Below, piece by piece: positions 43,668 through 51,300 of a stretch of 64,000 nt of DNA (positions are counted from its first letter, which is position 1; each line of letters opens with the position of its first letter). The notes below the pieces were generated by a model. That model did not search any database. It saw nothing but the letters and a program-made list of their open reading frames with translations, and was not told where the DNA came from. The position numbers and the translations under genes were made by a program. Source of the DNA: Brachycybe producta (Eukaryota > Arthropoda > Diplopoda > Playtdesmida > Andrognathidae); assembly GCA_036925085.1 (NCBI GenBank), contig JAUPFP010000068.1:775501-839500 (forward strand). Direction: 5' to 3'.

Positions 43668-45362
43668 ATGGCTAGCAGAGATCACTCTACTAACCCGACG
43701 GAAACGGGGATGTTACAAAATGGTGGAGGTGCGGGGTACCTCACTACAGATCCAGTAGAGAATACCAATGATGTCGGAGTTACACCAGGTGGTAAAGGAA
43801 AGAAAGGCAGACCGAAATCGAAGTCGAAGACACGGGAGAAGGACGATACAAACCAAATGGATGGAGAAGATCCACTTGAAGGTATCCTTCAAAATCTAAG
43901 TGCTGAAAGACGGGAGAGACTGATGGCCTGGTTCGAAGCCCAGCAACCATCAGGATCGATGTTACTCCGGAGCGGGCGTGGTGTAAGTACAGTTCAGCGT
44001 CATACGGTAGTCCGAGAAGTGGATACCGGAGTGGAGCCCTCGTCGGCCCACGCTGAATCGCAGCGTCATACAGTGATTCCTGGATTGGACACTGAAGGGG
44101 AGCCCTCGTCGGCCCACGCTGAAAACCTAAGACAGGTTAATGTATTCCAGACGCCGCTCATGCTGAAAAAGAGTGGAGGGACCCAGAGAGGTCGCCTACC
44201 TGAGACTCCTATTCTACGGAGAGAGAACCCGGACCAGCTAGAGGATGAAAGCCTAACAAGTGAGGATCCCAGCGTAGAAGAGCTGGAAGGAAATCCAATT
44301 TGCAATCGTCACCGGACCTGTGAGGAGCTGGATGGGAAGTACAAGAGTCTTCACCCACTCCGGAATCTGGAGACCTTCAAAGGATTGACGTCTGTATACA
44401 CCTTTCTGGAGGACTACGAGAGTATCGCAGATCTGGAGGACTGGAGCAACGTCCACAAGACCTACTACCTACGTAAGGCGGTAGAAGGGGACGTAGTACG
44501 TTGGTTATCCAATTTCTACAAAGAGAATAGGGGAAAGACCACGTGGGACTTCATTCGAAGCGAGTTAATTGAAAGATTTGGACGTCGAGACGAGTTAGTG
44601 CAACTGAAGCTGAGGTTGGATACCATGCTCCAAAGGAAAGGAGAGGACACCAATCAGTTTTTGGGTCGCTACCTTGACTTGAGTAGAAAAGTGTTACCGG
44701 GGGTAACCGACAAATACCGGATTGTGGAATTTCGGCAGAAACTTCATCCGATTATACGTAATGCTACACAGAATGCGCCGAATAGCAATCTGAAGCTGTA
44801 CACGACATATATCAAAGATACCGAGGAAGTTTTGATGGCTGATGGGTTATGGATACCGGAAGGAACAATGGGTCAACAAACGACGACCCAGGTCTCCAAG
44901 GGTCCACAGAAGAATAACCAACGCCAAAATGCCAAACAGACGCAAGCAGTAATGGACGGAGGACGTTCTTACGCGGTTGTTACTCAAGATCAAGCGGACC
45001 CAACGAACAACTCGACTCCATCAAATTCAAATAACCAAGCGCAACAGAAGACCAACCAGAACTCGAATCAGCAACAAGGTCGTAAATGGAACCAGAGATA
45101 TCCGCAGAAGAAGAACTACAATGGTCAGCAAACGCAAGATGGAAGTAAAACCCCGAAAGATCTCAGCACAGTAGAGTGTTATCACTGTCACGAGAAGGGT
45201 CACTTTTCAAGAAACTGCCCAAAGAAAGTAGTTGCGGATGGAACCGTTGGACTTGTTCAACATGGAATGGCCACTGGAAGAAATGGCCAGCAGTATTTTG
45301 TCATCAGCGAGAACGGGCAGAAGAAGTTCCTGCGAGAGGAAAACCCGGCTGATTTAAACTAG
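43668..45362 (+). CDS. gag: Gag polyprotein of the Ty3/gypsy element
   Basis: 564 codons from the ATG at 43,668 to the TAG at 45,360. Forms the particle and binds the element's RNA. Residues about 1-17 are encoded by the 5' LTR; a second ATG at 43,710 (residue 15) is also in the LTR, so either start crosses the LTR edge. Residues 110-153 hold two 22-residue tandem copies ending SSAHAE. Residues about 237-365 resemble the retrotransposon gag capsid domain (LRKAVEGDVVRWL, W-x-F-I-R-S-E-L-I-E-R-F). The C-terminus is Asn/Gln-rich, followed by a CCHC zinc knuckle at residues 504-517 (C-x2-C-x4-H-x4-C), the nucleocapsid RNA-binding motif. No stops or shifts interrupt it. The last two sense codons lie in a -1 slippery site, so a fraction of ribosomes should pass into pol. 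Confidence 0.93.
   Translation: MASRDHSTNPTETGMLQNGGGAGYLTTDPVENTNDVGVTPGGKGKKGRPKSKSKTREKDDTNQMDGEDPLEGILQNLSAERRERLMAWFEAQQPSGSMLLRSGRGVSTVQRHTVVREVDTGVEPSSAHAESQRHTVIPGLDTEGEPSSAHAENLRQVNVFQTPLMLKKSGGTQRGRLPETPILRRENPDQLEDESLTSEDPSVEELEGNPICNRHRTCEELDGKYKSLHPLRNLETFKGLTSVYTFLEDYESIADLEDWSNVHKTYYLRKAVEGDVVRWLSNFYKENRGKTTWDFIRSELIERFGRRDELVQLKLRLDTMLQRKGEDTNQFLGRYLDLSRKVLPGVTDKYRIVEFRQKLHPIIRNATQNAPNSNLKLYTTYIKDTEEVLMADGLWIPEGTMGQQTTTQVSKGPQKNNQRQNAKQTQAVMDGGRSYAVVTQDQADPTNNSTPSNSNNQAQQKTNQNSNQQQGRKWNQRYPQKKNYNGQQTQDGSKTPKDLSTVECYHCHEKGHFSRNCPKKVVADGTVGLVQHGMATGRNGQQYFVISENGQKKFLREENPADLN
43721..43732 (+). other. Putative primer-binding site, tRNA-Ala type
   Basis: TGGTGGAGGTGC starts three bases after the 5' LTR. 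It is complementary to the 3' end (GCACCTCCACCA) that I recall for animal tRNA-Ala; GGGG after it pairs further if one base is bulged. It lies inside the gag frame, where it encodes part of a Gly-rich stretch. The position is firm, the tRNA identity inferred. Confidence 0.55.
43995..44126 (+). repeat. 66-bp tandem duplication within gag
   Basis: CAGCGTCATAC starts units at 43,995 and 44,061; both end with SSAHAE codons. The period of 66 keeps the frame, and the copies have diverged at several positions. Confidence 0.85.
45353..45359 (+). promoter_or_regulatory. Programmed -1 frameshift slippery site
   Basis: T TTA AAC is in register with gag codons (GAT TTA AAC TAG): the canonical X XXY YYZ heptamer, immediately before the gag stop. 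Slipping back one base gives TTT AAA CTA, the frame in which pol is open. The pol frame is closed by TGA at 45,350-45,352, so this is the only place where the shift can work. Confidence 0.88.
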
Positions 45363-48300
45363 AAAGGGTGGCAGTAAAGAGGGGCCTACCGCCCTTTAAG
45401 AACGGAAAACCCTCTGGAAAACGACAAAATCGAAACGAAACAGCGATCGCCAATTCCCAAAACATTGTGGACAAAGCTTTGTTGGGGGGGAATAGGGGCG
45501 TGAGCGAAGCTACCAATGTCACTAAAACTAGACGGAATGCTGGAGCACCGAAGAGACCATGCGATTTGGACACTCAAGGACTCCCTGAGCAATCGTCGGA
45601 GTTGTTAGTCGGCATTTCGAATGTCACCACAACTAGACCAAAGGCTGGAGCACCGAAGAGACCATGTGATTTGGACACTCAAGGACTCCCTGAGCAATCG
45701 TCGGAGTTGTTAGTCGGCATTACGAATGGAAAACGACAACGGAATTCACGAAAAAATAAGAAGCTGCGAAAGGATACTGGTCGAAGGGGAGAAATCATCG
45801 AGGAGATATTTCCGGAACCCATCATCTGGTCACCTACGAAAGCTATGGTAGTTTACGCGAATAGCTTGGAGGAAGCAAAGAGAATTGTGGAAGCCATGGA
45901 AACTGGAGTTAATCAAGACAGAATTGAGGGAGAGACCCAACAGAATTCTGCGGTGCCAGTCGGAATTGAGGGAAGGACCCAACAGAATTCTGCGGCGTGT
46001 ATACCGGGGATAAGCAATGTTGCTCAGGAAATCCCTCAAGATGTAACATCCAATGTTATTGCCTCGGGCAAGGCCGAAACTGATGCTAAGAAATCCAAGA
46101 AGGCTATTGTAAATGCAGCTATCGGTAGAGGAGATGATACCAGCAGGATCCCTGCGAACAGCGAAGTTATTGAATCCGTTGAAGTTGGAGATTTATTGAG
46201 GAGTAGGGCTTGTTGTCGAAAGAGTGTCGAAATCACTGTAGACAGCCTACTCACCTCATGCGAACTCATCGAGGTAGGAGATACTACGCCCGATGAGAGT
46301 GTTGCCAAGATTACCATTCAGGTTGACGGCACACCAGTTAGATTTTTGGCGGATAGCGGAACTGGGTTCACTATCTTGTCAGGCACAATGGCCAAAGAGT
46401 ACGGACTTCGATATGGACCAATCCGGAACGCACCTGCATTAGGCGCAGTAGGAGGGGTACCGATTAAGGTACTTGGTCAATTGTGGCCAACGTTCGAGTT
46501 GAACGGAAAGCAAGTAACGGCAAGGATGCTCATCATAGATGGAAAACGAGAAGCACTGCTGGGGAGAGACCTGGGAGCTGCATTTGATCTCATCATTTCC
46601 ATGAAGACCTCCAAGATCTACTTTGCTAATGAGATGTTCTACGAAGGAACACGAGAATTGTTGAAGAAAGGAAGTGCGCGTAGTAGCCTTCCCTGGAATT
46701 TCTTCAAAGAATTAAAAGAGGAGGGATGGGCTCAGAATAGCCATCTGGATAACTCCTATGCCATAAAAGCTAGAGAGGAAAGCTGCGTAAAAGCCCAAGG
46801 AAGGATTACGTTAAATCCGGGCCAGGCTTTGAACCTCAAAGTAGCTGCAGGGCGGATCATTGAGGAAAACGAAGTACTCATGATTGAAACGAACGATAGT
46901 CTCTTTAATAGAAAAGGCATCGTTGTGGCCAGCAGTGTGCTACAAGGGGATGGGACAACACAACTGGAAGTCCAACTCCTAAATACCACACTGGAGTCCG
47001 TGGGGATTGGAGACCGCGAGACTATTGGACACTTCGAACTTCTAGAAGAACTAGAAGAAGAGCAAGCCTGCAAAGTTTCCGAGGAGGAAAACTTTAGAGA
47101 CATCGGAGAAGCACCCGTTGATTTTGAAAGAGAAATTCAACTTGGTCCTGAACTGACAGATGATCAAAGAGAAGAGTTGACGATCCTACTGAAGGAGTTC
47201 CAACCGATCTTCGCCTTTTCATCTAAGGACCTGGGAGCTACGAATCTGACCAAACACAAGATCGAAACTGGAGATAATCTACCTGTTCGAGACACGTTAC
47301 GAAGATGCGGGCCTGGGGAACGCATCGTAATTGATGAGACGCTAGAGGAGATGAAGAAATCTGGGGTTGTAAGGCCATCGAAATCGCCGTATGCATCGCC
47401 CATCGTCCTTGTAAAGAAGAAGGATGGCTCCTACCGTTTCTGTGTAGATTATCGGAAGTTGAACGCGATTACAAAGGCAGACACTTATCCATTACCGAGG
47501 ATTGATGATGCATTAGACTCCATGAGAGGAGCATGCTACTTCGCAACGCTGGATATGAAGAGTGGATACTGGCAGTTCGAGATGGAAGAAAGCGACATCG
47601 AGAAGACCGCATTTACATCTCATCGAGGATTGTTCGAGTTCGTAAGAATGCCTTTCGGACTCCGAAACGCTCCTGCCACTATGCAACGTGCATTGGACAT
47701 CCTACTCGCCGGGCACAAATGGGAAACGTGCCTTGTCTACCTTGACGACATCGTAGTGTTTGGAAGAACGTTCGAAGAATTTTTGAAAAGATTGAGAACT
47801 ATCTTGGACCTGCTGAGGACAGCAAACCTGAAGTTGCATCCAGTGAAATGCTTCTTTGGATTCCAAGAAGTGAAGTATTTGGGACACCTGATCTCGCCTG
47901 ATGGAATTCGGCCAGATCCAGATAAGGTTGTCGCCATAAAGAACTTCCCAGTTCCTGACAATGTAACCGCAATCAGAAGTTTCCTTGGATTGGCGGGTTA
48001 TTATCGAAAGCATGTACCTGGATTTGCCAACATAGCGAAGCCAATGTCAGACCTTACGGGTAAAGATATACCGTTCGAATGGTCAGTTGACTGCGAGAAT
48101 GCATTCCGCACGCTAAAGAATATGTTGTCGAAATCTCCATTGGTTGCCGTATATGATCCGAAGGCTGCAATATTTATGCATACTGATGCCTGTGGATACG
48201 GAATTGGAGCAATGCTTTACCAGAAGTCAGAGGATAAACGAAGAAAGGAGATCATTGGAAGTGTCTCCAGAGTTCTAAGGGACGCGGAAAAGAACTACAG

Positions 48301-51300
48301 TACGACGGATAAAGAGTGCCTAGCAGTAATCTATGGAGTCACCAAGTTCCGGCCGTACCTGTTCCAGAAGCCCTTTACAATTGTGACGGATCACCACGCA
48401 TTATGCTACATGAAAACTGCAGCACGTCTAGAAGGAAGACTTGGTCGCTGGCAGCTGCTAATGCAGGAGTACGACTACAAAATCATCTACAAAGAGGGGA
48501 AACTTCACGTCGAAGCCGATTGCCTCTCAAGATATCCAGCAGGAGTGCCTGTTAACTGGAAGGCCATCCCAGAAGCGGAAGACCTAGATGACAGTGTGAT
48601 CTTTAATGTAACCTTACAATGGGATTGGAAGGTGGAGCAAAAATTGGACCCCGAGATTTTGAAGATTCGTGAGGAGTTGCGTAACCAACCAGAGTCACCT
48701 CTTCATAAGTTGTTTTGCGATTACGACAACAAGTTGTTCGCTTGTGTGTTTCACGGAAGTTCCGTACCCACACTCGTGAATGTGGTGCCAAAACATCTCA
48801 TCCCAGAAGTAATGAGATTATGCCATGACGAGCCCGATGCTGGTCATGAGGGACAAACTAAGACCTGGAATAAAGCCAGGCAAAGATTTTATTGGAATAA
48901 CATGAAGCACGACATATTCGAATATGTGCGCTCATGTGAGATTTGTCAATTACACAAGTTGGGTACGGAGAAACCTGAAGGGTTCCTTCAAGAAATGCCC
49001 ATTGGAAAGCCTTGTGATTGCTGGGGAATGGATTTCATTGGACCATTAGTACCGTCGGTTGGAGGAAACAAGCATATCTTGTTGGCAGTCGATTACGCCA
49101 CTCGATATTGCGTTGCTAAAGCAGTGAAAAGCACAACCGCACTAATCGTAATGAATTTCCTAGCAAAAGACGTAAAGAAAATCTTCGGGATACCAGAGAA
49201 ACTCATTTCGGATCGAGGGACGCCGTTTGTTGCGAAGAACACTCAAGAATTCTTGAAAATAAACAAGATAGAGCACGAAACAACAACTGCATACCATCCG
49301 CAAAGTAATGGTCTCGCCGAAAGGACGAATAAAAGCATTATTCAGACTATGAAAAAGTATCTGACTCCTGCGAAGAACCAGACTGATTGGGCTACAAAAC
49401 TGGATGAAGTTTTGGAATCGTACAACTCATCTGTACATTCATCCACAAAGTTTACGCCGTACAGACTCATGTTTGGGAGGGAGCCCAGAACTAAAGTAGA
49501 CACCTTAGTTCCAGAACGACCAGTTATTGTGGATAACGAGGCAGGAAACCTCGTGGATGTTCGACAACAGGCGGAAGAACGCCAAGAAGAAGAACTAAGA
49601 ACAGCCAGGGCGAACCTGAAAGCAGCACATGATCGTCGAAAGAAGTACTACGACCAAAGGCATAAGAAGCCTTATGAGTACCAAATCGGACAGAAAGTAC
49701 TTGTACGAGACATGCGAATCAGGCCTGGACAGAACAAGAAGTTCTTAACGAAATGGAGACAGGGATATACGATTGTGTCGAAAGTATCGGACACCGTATA
49801 CCGATTGAGTTACGAGAGTCGAGCTGGAAGATTAGTGGAGGACTCTGTAAACGTTGCAAACCTGAGACCACTATATGAGACTTACCAAAAGGACGGACCC
49901 AATGTTCCAACGACTGGAGACACCCTGGAGTCCATGGGTAACTCATCGCCAGAAGAATCCGAATCGGAACCTGTAAAAGAAAAAGAAATGACAGCGTTTG
50001 TCAAGAAGAAAAACTTACCTTCGCGTAAGAAGAGATGTTGTGGACACTGCAGATGCCAAAATGCTTGGATCGAATCTTCTGAGGATGAAGAAGAAATTGA
50101 GATAATTACGAAAGCAATCCGAAAGCATTCTGACCGTAACGTCGAAATTAGAAGAAAAATGGCAGCAGACGATAACCAGCAGCAATTCTCATACTTACCT
50201 GGCGAAGATGCGATGAAATTCACCAGAGAATATGGTAACAAGACGAATTTTACCATGGAAACCATTGGATTTGTTGAAGAAATCAGCGAAATTCCTGAAG
50301 CAACGATGAAAATCGACGAAAAAGATGTAAATTCGCCGATGGAATTTCAAATGGAGGTGAAAAACGCGGAAGTTATCGATGAAACAACAAAAATAAACGA
50401 TAATATCGATGCTAGTGACGCCACAGAGGAAGATGGCATCTCAAATGAGGAAGTAAACAGGGAGCGGTCAATGACGCTACCCAGCAGGAAAGGAACACGT
50501 GGGCGGAGGGATACATTAAGTGAAATGTCTACTAGCCTCGCACCACTATGGATCCGGGTCCTATTGTTTATCTTCTTCACAACTGACAGTTGTGCCCATG
50601 TGCTATACACATGTACCGGCACTATTTTTTGGCATCTGTATGATATCAAGGCGGATTATACCGTTATCAGCCATATTTTGGAAAGTTATAATTGCATCGT
50701 GGACAAATTGAGAAAATTCTGTTGTTTAATTTGGAAAAACATCGAAAGTTTACTTCTAATTGTGCCAATCGGGATTGTCATCGTGTGGAATTACGATTGG
50801 ACTAAGAGAAAAGAGGATCGACGGCAAGGAAATGGATCGAAAAGGGTAAGAAGGAGTCAAGAGAAAAATGTACATTTCGGACTCCGGAAATCCAACTCTT
50901 TTTCTTTGTCCTTTCTCTTAAAAAGGAGTATCACCATGCAATCTCCGCTAGAAAACCTCTACGACGATGTGGCCACTACCAGGCAAGGTTGGGGTCACGG
51001 TGTCCGTGGGCCCACCTTGCAGGGTCGTGCCCACAAAAGAGGACGATATTTTGAACGGCAAAACGAAATCAGACCAAGCTCCATCGTGCCGATAGAAGGC
51101 GGATCCAAGCTGATCTTCGATACAGCAGCAGTGGCGCTGGAAAAAGAGATCGAAGATGGATTATGGGACCACGCGATTGTTCCAAGCCTGACTGAGCAAC
51201 AAAAGAAGCGGCAGTCGGAAAAGATTCTGCCAGGAGTCGTCGGGGCCGGTCAGCCCAACTTCTTTAACGCCATCAGACCCGGAGAGTTTGCTCCCGGAGG

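Larger units (their letters stand above)
42870..43717 (+). repeat. 5' long terminal repeat
   Basis: 848 bp. U3 holds a long imperfect hairpin (43,018-43,084) and a perfect 11-bp-arm hairpin (43,209-43,233), then TATAAATA at 43,280-43,287. AATAAA follows at 43,402-43,407. The gag start codon is at 43,668, so the last 50 bases of the LTR are coding. Between the TATA box and gag are several other ATGs. Confidence 0.95.
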
